Below, piece by piece: positions 6,941 to 14,975 of a stretch of 64,000 bases of DNA (within the stretch, counting starts at the first letter, position 1; each line of letters begins with the position of its first letter). The stretch spans positions 62,001 through 126,000 of the forward strand of contig NZ_CP054587.1 in assembly GCF_002025255.2 (NCBI RefSeq), in the 5' to 3' direction. Position numbers and translations under genes: made by a program. The notes beneath the pieces were generated by a model, which was not told the DNA's origin, made no database searches, and was given only the letters and a program-made list of their open reading frames with translations. The DNA is from Halolamina sp. CBA1230. Its GTDB lineage: Archaea > Halobacteriota > Halobacteria > Halobacteriales > Haloferacaceae.

Positions 6941-7328
6941 CAACACGTTCGTCAGCGACTACCTGAACGGAGCGCAGTACACGGCGGCGTTCCTCCGCGA
7001 GTTCGGGCCAACGGACACCGTACTGGTCCCGGATATCGTCCGGTTCGAGGCGTTCGTTCCCGCGTTTCGATCAGGGAGCGAACGAACAGCGACGGACGTA
7101 CGACAGGCGCTCGGCGGCTTCCAGTCGGCCGCGTTCGACAGCGACGTCGCCGAAGCGGCCGCCGAAATACGTAGCGATCTCCTGGACGTCGGTGCCCCGG
7201 TCGGCTCGCCCGATGTCCTGATCGCCGGGACGGCTCGCGCACACGGCGCGGATCTCGTGACCGACGACAGGGCGTTCTCCCGGGTCGACGGCCTCACGGT
7301 TCGGAACCCGAAACGGGACGAGGAGTGA
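6921..7328 (+). CDS. vapC: PIN-domain VapC-like toxin
   Basis: A 135-residue protein starting MATICLDNTFVSDYLNG. PIN residues are visible: Asp in CLDNTFVSDYL, Glu in VRFEAFVP, and the later acids in GSPDVLIAGTARAHGADLVTDDRAFSRVDGL, the usual VapC order. Length is normal for VapC RNases. The start is placed where the PIN fold begins, at an ATG 20 bases before the end of the winged-helix gene. The last codons (NPKRDEE) resemble ends of neighbouring toxins. Confidence 0.88.
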   Translation: MATICLDNTFVSDYLNGAQYTAAFLREFGPTDTVLVPDIVRFEAFVPAFRSGSERTATDVRQALGGFQSAAFDSDVAEAAAEIRSDLLDVGAPVGSPDVLIAGTARAHGADLVTDDRAFSRVDGLTVRNPKRDEE

Positions 7329-7332
7329 GACG

Positions 7333-7485
7333 CTACTCGGGTCCCCGCATCTCCCGGACCTCGACGGAGTCGACGTCGATGTCCTCGAACCGCCCGCGCA
7401 GCCGCGTTCCGAGGGGCTCGTCCCGCGTGTCGTCGGGATCATTCCCACGGATGAACGGTTCCATACGCCCAGCAATGATTCCCAT
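7333..7485 (-). CDS. Small acidic protein or gene remnant (50 aa)
   Basis: A 50-codon frame on the minus strand begins MGIIAGRMEPFIRG and ends VEVREMRGPE with a stop. An in-frame TAA lies just upstream, and a second ATG would give 43 residues. The composition (DPDDTRDEP, FEDIDVDSVEV) is typical of haloarchaeal protein ends, which suggests either a small gene or the tail of a lost one. I do not recognise it. It converges on the PIN toxin four bases away. Confidence 0.4.
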   Translation of the reverse strand: MGIIAGRMEPFIRGNDPDDTRDEPLGTRLRGRFEDIDVDSVEVREMRGPE

Positions 7486-7572
7486 ACTTCTCGTTTAGGC
7501 GTGTTTCCGCATAAGGGGTCGGTCGATCGAACTTCCGGCAGTGTACTCCTTACCCCCCCACGTCGATGGATA

Positions 7573-7629
7573 GGACAGCTCCAGCAACGGGAGGAGGCGT
7601 ACAGCGACGAAGCGTACTCGTTCGGCTCG
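7573..7629 (+). pseudogene. Short remnant related to fragment A
   Basis: Nineteen codons read GQLQQREEAYSDEAYSFGS. They line up with GQFRRREEAYSYESYSFGS at 5022-5078, and the DNA also matches closely. No start, stop or longer homologous frame is intact. This supports a duplicated, then decayed, gene on both sides of the toxin-antitoxin patch. Confidence 0.55.
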
Positions 7630-7979
7630 GGTCGTCCGGAGAGTGCTGGCCGATCGGGGGAACGACTCGAAGTGTCGGTGCGTCGCGGTGGAACTCGACA
7701 TGGCCCCGGACCACGCTCCCGACGCAGTCGGCGACAGCGATCCCGCTGTCGGCGCTCGATCGCGACGCACGAGCCGTCGACGCAGTCGCGGGGTAACGTC
7801 CGCGTGCCCGCGCGACCCCCAGCGGCGGGCTGCGTCGACGCCGCGCTCGACGGCCCACCACTGACGGATAAACCCCGGGGGTGGACCCACAGAAGATACT
7901 TAACGGAGAAACCTCGCAGAATCGCTCTCGCGCCCGTTAGCGGGGTTGTGATGGTGTAACACGCCACTCGACTACCCAC

Positions 7980-7995
7980 AAGACATTTATAATCA
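7980..7995 (+). promoter_or_regulatory. Probable S-layer gene promoter (TATA box)
   Basis: CATTTATAAT at about 7985-7993 follows an A-rich ACAAGA stretch that could act as the BRE. Transcription would start near 8015-8020, giving an untypical (for haloarchaea) leader of about 90 bases before ATG 8106. Long leaders are known for highly expressed haloarchaeal S-layer genes. Confidence 0.6.
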
Positions 7996-8105
7996 GGTGC
8001 GTTTGTTTCGAATACCCCTACCCATGGTGGCAACAGTGAGTATCGCCGTTCCGTTCGGCGAGGAAATTGGGGCCGCCGGTTGCGGTGCAGAACCCTAACA
8101 CAACA

Positions 8106-10700
8106 ATGACAGACAACTCAGACAAGATCCGCAGCATCGTTCTGGCTGCGCTGATGGTTTTCTCCGTCTTCGCGGGGACCATCGCGCTGTCCGGAGGCGC
8201 TGCTGCGGCAACCGCTACGACATGGTCGACCACGTCGGCCGACAATGTCGCAATTGGCGAGAGTAGTACCACTCAGGAACTAACCGTTGACTTCGAAATC
8301 GACAACCAGGGAATCGAAAACGTCACGCTGGACCTGAGCGGTTATCAGGACGAGATTGACGTCAGTTCGGCTACTGCGTCGACGGACAACACTAATGTGA
8401 CTGTTGAGGACACGAACCTGGACACGGCGAACGACGAGTACACGTTCGACCTCAACAACTCCGAGTCCTCGGCCCAGGCAGGCACCCTGACCATCGAGCT
8501 AACCCTCGACACTACCGGAGCTTCCACGAACTCCGGCACTAGCCTGACTGTCACTGCCGAGGACGCTGGTAGCGACGGTCAGTTCCAGTTCGACGTACTC
8601 AACGCTGGATCTGACTACGACGGTGTGGTCTCCGACGACCAGACCGGCAACAACTCCATCGTCTTCGCTGGCGAGACCGTCGTCTTCGACGCCGACTCCG
8701 ACGAGGAGAACGGCAACGAGGGCGACTACGTCCTCCGAAGCGGTCAGCCGGACGGGGACAACGAACCCGAGTCGACGCTGAGCATCAACCAGACTACCGG
8801 TGTCGTTAATGTGGACACTAGCGACCTCAGCACGGGTAGCTACTACATCACGAACGACGGTACGGACCAGGCCGACCTCATCTTCGAGGTCATCGAGATG
8901 GACTTCGGTGCGGAGTTCACCGACAGCACTGTCGGTAACCTCGGTGCCGAGTCCAACACGACCGTCGAATTCACGTCCGACAACCGTGGCGGTGAAGCCT
9001 TCTCCGTCTACGTGACCTCGGACGAGTTCGACGATGAGGAGCTCGAGGACATCTTCCCGTCCGCTAGCGATATTGACCCCGCTGAGGAGGACGGCGTCGA
9101 GATCACTGGCGTTAACGCCGGTGAGGAGTTCGACGTGACGTTCGCCGGCTACGAAGCGGGTAACTACTCGTTCGACTTCACCGTCGCTGACACGAGTGCG
9201 ACCGCGGAAGACTCGATCGAAGTCACCGAGACTGGCGAAGGCGCTGCTACCTTCACCAACACCTCCGTGACGGAGGAGCAGGGTGACATCGTCGAGCAGA
9301 CGGTCGAACTCCAAGGCGCTTCCAACACGGCGAGTGTCGTCATCGGCGACCTCGGCGACACGGGTTACCAGGGTAACTTCACCCTCCTCGACGACGACGA
9401 CGACGGTGAGGTGACCTTCTACTTCAACACGTACACGGCCGGTACGGCCCCCGACAACGAAGTAGTCACGCTGGGCGAGGACACTGAGTTCGCCGAGGAC
9501 GGCGAGTTCGAGGAACCGCAGGGTCTCAACGACCTCCTCGACACCGGCGACTACGACATGTACGCGATGGCGGGCGATCAGAGTAACGACTACTCTGAAG
9601 TGCTCAACAGCTACGACTCGGTCGCCACCATCTACCTCCAGGAGCGCTCCACGAACTCGATGACGCTCTGGACGGCGAGCGAAGAGACGACTCTGGATTC
9701 GGTCGATGCCATCTCCTCGGCGGTCGAGGACGATGCCCTGACCGAGAGCCAGGAGATCGCCATGGAGGATCTGATGGTTCACGAGGTTGACGCGACTGGT
9801 CTCAGCGGCGCCTTCGGCGTCGAGGAGAGCGGTGTCGTGACCGAGAGCTTCCTTGACGGGCTCGACACTGGTGCGTACAACCTCACGATGGAGCAGGAGA
9901 ACCCCGCTCCGAACCGAGAAGCGAAGACGCTCAACACGTCCAGCCTGGACGACAGCTCCGTTACGGTGATCGCCAACGCTGAGAGCGACACCTACTACAT
10001 CGCGCTGGACACGCAGCACATCGAGTTCCAGCGTAACGGCAACACGTTCAGCGGCGACGAAGTGGTCGGCGAGGAGTACACTACGGTCTTCTCCGTGCAG
10101 GATCCGGCCCTGCTCGGCATGGACCGTGAGGCGACTCCCGAATCTGACGAGTACGAGACCGTGAACTCGACGGTCACGTTCGCTGACCGCGAGATCACGT
10201 TCGACGAGGATCCGATCACGGTCGGCGCTGCCTCCGAACAGACGATCTCGGGCACGACGACTGTCGCGCCCGGTTCGGAGATCAGCTTCCGCGTGAGCGC
10301 AACTGAAGACACGCAGCCGCGCTTCGTGAAGAACGCTGACGCGACTGTGCAGGCTGACGGCACCTGGTCGGTGACCTTCGACTTCTCCGACCAGAGCGTC
10401 GACGACACGTTCAACGTGAACGCTCGCGGCGCAGTCCCGTCCACGGACATGGCCGGCTCGGTCGTCGAGAGTCCGACGACCGACACGCCGACGGAGGGCA
10501 CGGATACGCCGTCCGAAGGCACTGAGACGGGTACGCCGTCCGAAGGCACGGCCACGCCGTCCGAAGGCACGGCTACGCCGTCCGACGGCACCGACGAGCC
10601 TGACGAGGAGACCACCACGACGACGACGCCCGGCTTCGGCGTCGCTGTCGCGCTGGTCGCCCTGCTCGCCGCTGCCATGCTGGCCGGTCGCCGAGAGTAA
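8106..10700 (+). CDS. csg: Major S-layer glycoprotein with PGF-CTERM signal
   Basis: An 864-residue, very acidic protein. The N-terminus MTDNSDKIRSIVLAALMVFS then GGAAAA is the characteristic haloarchaeal surface-glycoprotein signal peptide. The body is rich in Asp/Glu/Thr/Ser beta-type domains and has at least 12 N-glycosylation sequons (for example ENVT, GNNS, INQT, SNTT, GNYS, GNFT, YNLT). The end has a Thr-rich stretch of repeated TPSEGT units, then PGFGVAVALVALLAAAML and an Arg-containing tail: a PGF-CTERM signal, which archaeosortase A processes with lipid attachment. The ATG at 8106 is chosen because it starts the signal peptide. It forms the cell envelope lattice. The artA gene follows 142 bases downstream. 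Confidence 0.93.
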   Translation: MTDNSDKIRSIVLAALMVFSVFAGTIALSGGAAAATATTWSTTSADNVAIGESSTTQELTVDFEIDNQGIENVTLDLSGYQDEIDVSSATASTDNTNVTVEDTNLDTANDEYTFDLNNSESSAQAGTLTIELTLDTTGASTNSGTSLTVTAEDAGSDGQFQFDVLNAGSDYDGVVSDDQTGNNSIVFAGETVVFDADSDEENGNEGDYVLRSGQPDGDNEPESTLSINQTTGVVNVDTSDLSTGSYYITNDGTDQADLIFEVIEMDFGAEFTDSTVGNLGAESNTTVEFTSDNRGGEAFSVYVTSDEFDDEELEDIFPSASDIDPAEEDGVEITGVNAGEEFDVTFAGYEAGNYSFDFTVADTSATAEDSIEVTETGEGAATFTNTSVTEEQGDIVEQTVELQGASNTASVVIGDLGDTGYQGNFTLLDDDDDGEVTFYFNTYTAGTAPDNEVVTLGEDTEFAEDGEFEEPQGLNDLLDTGDYDMYAMAGDQSNDYSEVLNSYDSVATIYLQERSTNSMTLWTASEETTLDSVDAISSAVEDDALTESQEIAMEDLMVHEVDATGLSGAFGVEESGVVTESFLDGLDTGAYNLTMEQENPAPNREAKTLNTSSLDDSSVTVIANAESDTYYIALDTQHIEFQRNGNTFSGDEVVGEEYTTVFSVQDPALLGMDREATPESDEYETVNSTVTFADREITFDEDPITVGAASEQTISGTTTVAPGSEISFRVSATEDTQPRFVKNADATVQADGTWSVTFDFSDQSVDDTFNVNARGAVPSTDMAGSVVESPTTDTPTEGTDTPSEGTETGTPSEGTATPSEGTATPSDGTDEPDEETTTTTTPGFGVAVALVALLAAAMLAGRRE

Positions 10701-10842
10701 CTGACTCTCGCGACTCCCAGTAGCTAACCACCGGCTCACGCCGGACTTCCCGTTTTCCACTTCTTTCGAGCGCTCAACCGAGTAGCGGCGGCTGTGCCCC
10801 CACAACGGTAAGGGATTTACCCGCGGGTCGTGTTTCTCAGAT

Positions 10843-11895
10843 ATGGCCGGTATCGCGGGCGCCGTTCCGCCGTGGCTGCTCTCCGTCACCGACGTGCTGG
10901 CGTGGGTGGTCATCGGCGCGTTCAGCCTCGGCGCGGCGCTCGAGATCCTCGCACGGCGCCGTGACCGCGACACAGCCGACGGCTCGCTTGCGGCCGCCGT
11001 CGACGCCGGGCGCGAGCAGCTGGCGTACGCCCGCGCCGCCTCGGCGTCGGGCTGGGCGCTGTTCGCGCTGTTCTGGCTGCTGCTGTTCCCCCACTTCGCG
11101 TTCGTCCACAAGAGCTACGTCGAGGGCGTGCTCGCGGCGGTCGCCGTCCCCGCCTGCCTCTACGCGGGCTACCTGCTCTGGACGGGCCGGGACACGCTGT
11201 TCCTGCTCTCCCGCGCGACGGCGATCATGGGGCTGATCTATCTCCCGTTCGAGACGATCCCCGCCGTCGACGTCGCCGGGGTCCGGATCCCCGCGCCGCG
11301 GGAGCTGCTGATCGAGGTCGTCGCCGCCCAGACGGGCTTCTTCATGAGCCTGCTGGGCTCGAACCCAGAACTGATCGCGGGCCCACAGGGGTACATGAAC
11401 ACCTACGAGTTCGTCGCCAGCGACGGGCAGATCCTCCAGTTCTCGGTCGTGCTCGCCTGCACGGGGCTGGGGAGCATCGCCATCTTCGCGGGGCTGATCG
11501 CCGCCGTGCGGGCGCCGCTGGGCCGGAAGCTCCGCGCGCTGGGCGTCGCCGTCCCGATCATCTACGGGCTGAACCTCGTCCGGACGACGTTCATCGGCAT
11601 CGCCTTCGGCGAGCAGCTGCTCCAGATCTACCCCGACCTGGTGCTGTCGATGTTCGGCGGCTCGGACCCGTACCGCGTCTCGTGGTACGTCTCCGACCGC
11701 ATCATCAGCCAGCTGCTCGCGGTGGTCGCGCTGGTCGGCGTCACCTACCTCGTGGTGCGTGAGCTCCCGGAGATCCTGACGATCATCGAGGACGTGCTGT
11801 TCATGGTGACTGGCGACGAGTACGACCTCTCGAACACGCTCGACCTGCCGCGCAGTCAGGTCCGAACGCAGCCCCCCGAGTCCGGCGACGACTGA
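10843..11895 (+). CDS. artA: Archaeosortase A
   Basis: A 350-residue multi-pass membrane protein. The exosortase/archaeosortase core is clear: Cys in VVLACTGLGSIAIF (about C206), Arg in YGLNLVRTTFIG (about R247), and a third conserved Arg in the YRVSWYVSDRII region (R278 or R286). These correspond to the catalytic Cys-Arg-Arg set of ArtA, which cleaves PGF-CTERM tails and links the protein to an archaeal lipid. Putative substrates in this window are the S-layer protein just upstream, the cobalamin-type binding protein at 35088 and the frameshifted protein at 27435. The C-terminal ~45 residues are cytosolic and polar. Confidence 0.93.
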   Translation: MAGIAGAVPPWLLSVTDVLAWVVIGAFSLGAALEILARRRDRDTADGSLAAAVDAGREQLAYARAASASGWALFALFWLLLFPHFAFVHKSYVEGVLAAVAVPACLYAGYLLWTGRDTLFLLSRATAIMGLIYLPFETIPAVDVAGVRIPAPRELLIEVVAAQTGFFMSLLGSNPELIAGPQGYMNTYEFVASDGQILQFSVVLACTGLGSIAIFAGLIAAVRAPLGRKLRALGVAVPIIYGLNLVRTTFIGIAFGEQLLQIYPDLVLSMFGGSDPYRVSWYVSDRIISQLLAVVALVGVTYLVVRELPEILTIIEDVLFMVTGDEYDLSNTLDLPRSQVRTQPPESGDD

Positions 11896-11896
11896 G

Positions 11897-12331
11897 TCAG
11901 TCGCTCCAGAGGGTCGCGATCCGTTCTTCGATCTCGTCGAGCACGAGCGCCACGACGTCGCGATGGTCAGTCGGCCACGACGTGTCCTCGCCGGGCGTCG
12001 AAGCGGCAGGCGGGGGGTGGAAGTGGTTCCGCGTGTTGTGCGGGTTCGGGTGTCGATCCCATCGGCACTCCCAGGCGTGATCCGTGTGACGCTCCCGATA
12101 GTTGATTTTGAAGTCGTCGTTCGTGTACCACCGAACCGTCAACTGCGCGTCGTCGACGGCGTCCGGGTAGTACGACTGCGACATGTCGACCTGCAGCACC
12201 AGGTGACCGCTGGCGTCCGTGACGGTCGCCCCGGAGATCTGTCTCGTGGCCTGGAGTCGTGTCTGGACGAACTCGAGGACCGGACGGTCGATGGGTGCCG
12301 GGCTCCCGCCGTCGTCTGTCGGTGGCGCCAT
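11897..12331 (-). CDS. TumE-like small protein, putative toxin of a two-gene module
   Basis: A 144-residue protein starting MAPPTDDGGSPAPIDRPVLE. The middle has SQSYYPDAVDDAQLTVRWYTNDDF, then WECRWDRHPNPHNTRNHFHPP, and the end VVALVLDEIEERIATLW. This Tyr/Arg/His-rich layout fits the TumE-type (DUF6516-like) toxins I recall from haloarchaeal genomes, but I cannot confirm by search. It lies 8 bases downstream of an HTH gene in the same orientation, a toxin-antitoxin arrangement. The His/Trp-rich WDRHPN motif is the most likely functional site. Its end is one base from the end of artA, convergent. Confidence 0.72.
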   Translation of the reverse strand: MAPPTDDGGSPAPIDRPVLEFVQTRLQATRQISGATVTDASGHLVLQVDMSQSYYPDAVDDAQLTVRWYTNDDFKINYRERHTDHAWECRWDRHPNPHNTRNHFHPPPAASTPGEDTSWPTDHRDVVALVLDEIEERIATLWSD

Positions 12332-12339
12332 CGAGCGAA

Positions 12340-12864
12340 CTACCCGGACGTTCGGTCGCGCTGGGCGCCGGCGTGTTGCTGACGGGCACGTTCGTAGCGC
12401 TCGCGTTCCTCGCGTGCAGTCGCCCAGTCCGCGAGGTCTTCGTACACGTCGTCGATAGGGCGCTCCTCGGCGGCGGCCACCGCGTCCACTGCAGCCGGGG
12501 ATCGGGCGTCGTACGTGGCCTCGTACTCGTCGATGCGCGTCGTCAGCTCACGAACGCGTGCCTGCAGTTCCTCGACGGTGTACTCGGCTGCGAGCTGGTT
12601 GATGCGTCGCCACTCGAAGTACGAATCGTTTCGCTCGTAGGTGACCGGACGACCGTCGTGTCTAGTGACGATACCCAGGTCGTCGAACCACTCCAGATAC
12701 TTGCGAGCGGTTTTGGGGTCACAGTCGGCGGCGTCGGCGATCGCGCTCGCCGCCGTCGGCTCACGAGTCTGCAGGATCGTACCGTAGACCCGCTGTTCGA
12801 CGTCGTCGCCGGTGAACGGCTCGTCGAACGGCGGTGGCCCATCGGCACCGTCTGTCCCGGCCAT
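12340..12864 (-). CDS. HTH protein with coiled C-terminus, probable partner of the TumE-like gene
   Basis: A 174-residue protein starting MAGTDGADGPPPFDEPFTGD. Residues about 20-85 form a winged helix: VEQRVYGTILQTREPTAASAIADAADCDPKTARKYLEWFDDLG, wing IVTRHDGRPVTYERND. Residues about 90-165 are helical, with YTVEELQARVRELTTRIDEYEATY and a charged end EERERYERARQQH. I recall this layout as a haloarchaeal DUF7342-type regulator often next to a TumE-like gene. It is probably the repressor and antitoxin. An AT-rich promoter-like stretch (GTTAATTCTTTC, with AATAATTTCC) lies 30-60 bases upstream. Confidence 0.75.
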   Translation of the reverse strand: MAGTDGADGPPPFDEPFTGDDVEQRVYGTILQTREPTAASAIADAADCDPKTARKYLEWFDDLGIVTRHDGRPVTYERNDSYFEWRRINQLAAEYTVEELQARVRELTTRIDEYEATYDARSPAAVDAVAAAEERPIDDVYEDLADWATAREERERYERARQQHAGAQRDRTSG

Positions 12865-12961
12865 AGCTGAACCTGGCCCTGTACGGAGTTAATTCTTTCT
12901 TCGCGGAATAATTTCCTGCACGCGACACCCGTGGTGGTTTTCCCCGGCAGTACCGGCCGGA

Positions 12962-13768
12962 TCAGGTTTCGTCGAGGAGTTCGTCGGGCGCGCCCGCGAG
13001 CGACGCCAGCGCCTCAGCTTCGAGGTGGTGCGGTTCCGCGGGCACCACCAGCAGGTGGAGCGGCCCGCCGAACTCACGATCGGCCAGCTCGGAGAGCCGG
13101 TCCGCCGCCACGACCGGCTCGTCGCTGCCCGCGCGGGCGACGACGACCGCGAGCTCGTCGGCCCAGTTCGCCGCGAGCAGTTTCGCCGCGAAATCGCCGG
13201 TCATGAACCGCTCGTCCGCCCCCAGCCCGGCCGCGTCCGCGGTGGGGTCGTCGACCTTGATGTCCAGGTAGACCAGCGTGTGGAGGTCGCGTTCGCGGTT
13301 CGCCTCGATCGTCTCGATCACGCTGTCGGGGACGTCGCCGCCGCCGTGGGCGCTCGGGAACGGCAGCGTCGTCGCCTTCCCGAAGCGGTAGTTCTGGAGT
13401 CCCGTCAGCCCCGCGGCGGCCGACTGGGCGGAGACGCCGTGGATCACGCGCGTCTCGATCCCACGCTCGTGGGCGCGCAGGCGCAGATCCACGTGCGTGG
13501 TCGAGATCATCGTATCACCCGCAGTGAGAAAGGCGACGTCCTCCTCCGCGGCGGCGTCGAGGATCGGTTCGGGGTCGCGCTCGACGCCCGCGCGGTCCCG
13601 CACCTCGATCTCGGTGTCGTGGTACGCTTCCAGCTCCGCGACGCTCGTGCCGACGAGCCGGCTGGTGTAGAACTCCGCGAACGCCCGGTCCGCGTCGGCG
13701 AGCGCCTCGGTCCCGGCGACCGTGATCGAGCGCTCGTCGTACAGTCCGAGTCCGATGAACGTGAGCAT
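12962..13768 (-). CDS. dphB: Diphthine synthase
   Basis: A 268-residue SAM-dependent methyltransferase of the tetrapyrrole-methylase fold. The start MLTFIGLGLYDERSITVAG is the classic DphB N-terminus. Later motifs AFLTAGDTMISTTHVDL and GVSAQSAAAGLTGLQNYRFGKATTLPF are diagnostic. The enzyme methylates the modified histidine of elongation factor aEF-2 on the way to diphthamide. The ATG at 13768 is chosen because it starts the SAM-binding strand. It is divergent from the PrsW-like gene with about 100 bases between. Confidence 0.95.
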   Translation of the reverse strand: MLTFIGLGLYDERSITVAGTEALADADRAFAEFYTSRLVGTSVAELEAYHDTEIEVRDRAGVERDPEPILDAAAEEDVAFLTAGDTMISTTHVDLRLRAHERGIETRVIHGVSAQSAAAGLTGLQNYRFGKATTLPFPSAHGGGDVPDSVIETIEANRERDLHTLVYLDIKVDDPTADAAGLGADERFMTGDFAAKLLAANWADELAVVVARAGSDEPVVAADRLSELADREFGGPLHLLVVPAEPHHLEAEALASLAGAPDELLDET

Positions 13769-13868
13769 ACCCGGAGTCGGCGCGCCCGGCCCAAAGCGGT
13801 GTCCATCGACCGCGATCGGGGGTGTCGCGGCGGTAAGGAATACGTAGCTCGGGCGTGCAGGCACAGCC

Positions 13869-14975
13869 ATGACGAACTCAGATCCCGTCGAGGAGTCCGC
13901 GGGGGACGGTCGCGACCTGTACGATATCGCGACCTGGGAGCCCCGGACCGTCCTCGACCGGACGGCGGTCAAGCTCCACAGCGCGCTCGCCGGCGCTGCC
14001 CGGATATCGGTCGTCCTGCTCGCGGCGGTCGTGTTCCTCGCACAGGTGGGCGGAGTGGTCTGGCTGGCGAGCCAGCGGGCGACACTCGGCGCCGTCGCCC
14101 TGCTGTCGGCGGTGCCGGCGTTCCTGTTCGTCGCGTTCGTCTGGCGGCAGGACGTCGTCGAGAAGGAGCCGATCGACACGCTGGCGGTGACGTTCGTGCT
14201 CTCGGTACTGTTCGCCAGCTTCGCGGCGACGGCGAACACGCTGCTGCAGGGCCGGTTCCAGTCGATCCCCCTGATCGGGATGGCGCTGTTTTTCTTCATC
14301 GTCGTCGCGCCCGTCGAGGAGGCGGTGAAGTGGCTCGCGGTCCGGCTCCACGCCTACCGCCAGCCGGAGTTCGACGCCGTGATCGACGGCGCGGTGTACG
14401 GCGCCGTCGCCGGTCTCGGCTTCGCGACCATCGAGAACACCCTCTACGTCGTCCAGGGGTTCCTGCGCGCACAGGAGGCCGGCGCGAGCCAGGCGATCGG
14501 CGCCGCGCTCGGCACCGCCACCTCGCGGGCGCTCGCGGGGCCGGGCCACGTCATCTACTCGGCGTGGGCGGGCTACTACCTCGGCCTCGCGAAGTTCAAC
14601 CGCGAACACCGCGGCCCCCTCGTGGTGAAGGGGCTGCTGATCGCCGCGCTGCTCCACGGCGCCTACAACACGACCGTCACCTACGTCCCCGCGCTGTTCT
14701 CGCTGCCGAACTGGTGGTATCTCGTCTTCGTCGTCGCCTTCGACGGCACGTTCTTCTACCTGCTCTACCGCAAGCTGGCGCGCTACCGGGACAACTACGC
14801 CGACACGGTCGGTGAGGAGGCCGACAGCGACGACGCCGCCGACGGGTCGACGGCTGCCACGGCCGACGGTATCGAGTCGGACGAGGTGTCGGTCGACGAC
14901 CGCGGTCCCGTCTGGGACGCGCCGGAGAGCTCGACCGCGGAAGATGCGGACGAGGACGCCGACCGCGAGCAGTGA
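13869..14975 (+). CDS. PrsW-family intramembrane metalloprotease
   Basis: A 368-residue multi-pass protein starting MTNSDPVEESAGDGRDLYDI. The three PrsW metal-site motifs are in order: PVEEAVKWLAVR, IENTLYVVQGF and HGAYNT, with PGHVIYSAWAGYYLGLA between the last two. About eight membrane segments span residues 45-285, followed by an acidic, probably cytosolic tail of ~80 residues. In Bacillus, PrsW cuts an anti-sigma factor; haloarchaea have many paralogs of unknown substrate. It ends one base before the convergent permease gene. Confidence 0.88.
   Translation: MTNSDPVEESAGDGRDLYDIATWEPRTVLDRTAVKLHSALAGAARISVVLLAAVVFLAQVGGVVWLASQRATLGAVALLSAVPAFLFVAFVWRQDVVEKEPIDTLAVTFVLSVLFASFAATANTLLQGRFQSIPLIGMALFFFIVVAPVEEAVKWLAVRLHAYRQPEFDAVIDGAVYGAVAGLGFATIENTLYVVQGFLRAQEAGASQAIGAALGTATSRALAGPGHVIYSAWAGYYLGLAKFNREHRGPLVVKGLLIAALLHGAYNTTVTYVPALFSLPNWWYLVFVVAFDGTFFYLLYRKLARYRDNYADTVGEEADSDDAADGSTAATADGIESDEVSVDDRGPVWDAPESSTAEDADEDADREQ

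Larger units (their letters stand above)
7486..8105. other. Degenerate region and S-layer leader
   Basis: I see no intact gene. 7573-7629 carries a short protein-like remnant. The stretch 7640-7900 has protein-like but frame-switching readings on both strands and no family I can name. From about 7880 the base composition turns more AT-rich, leading into the S-layer promoter and a leader of roughly 90 bases before the ATG at 8106. Confidence 0.55.

Noticed and set aside
7495-7890. Transposase or other gene on the minus strand at 7.5-7.9 kb
   Set aside because: The readings switch frames and show no DDE or other recognisable motif; I could not support a family, so it is described only as degenerate.
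8499-11111. 870-codon open frame antisense to the S-layer gene and start of artA
   Set aside because: It mirrors a clearly real gene on the other strand, has Arg/Val/His-rich low-complexity sequence and no domain. Long antisense frames are common in very GC-rich genes.
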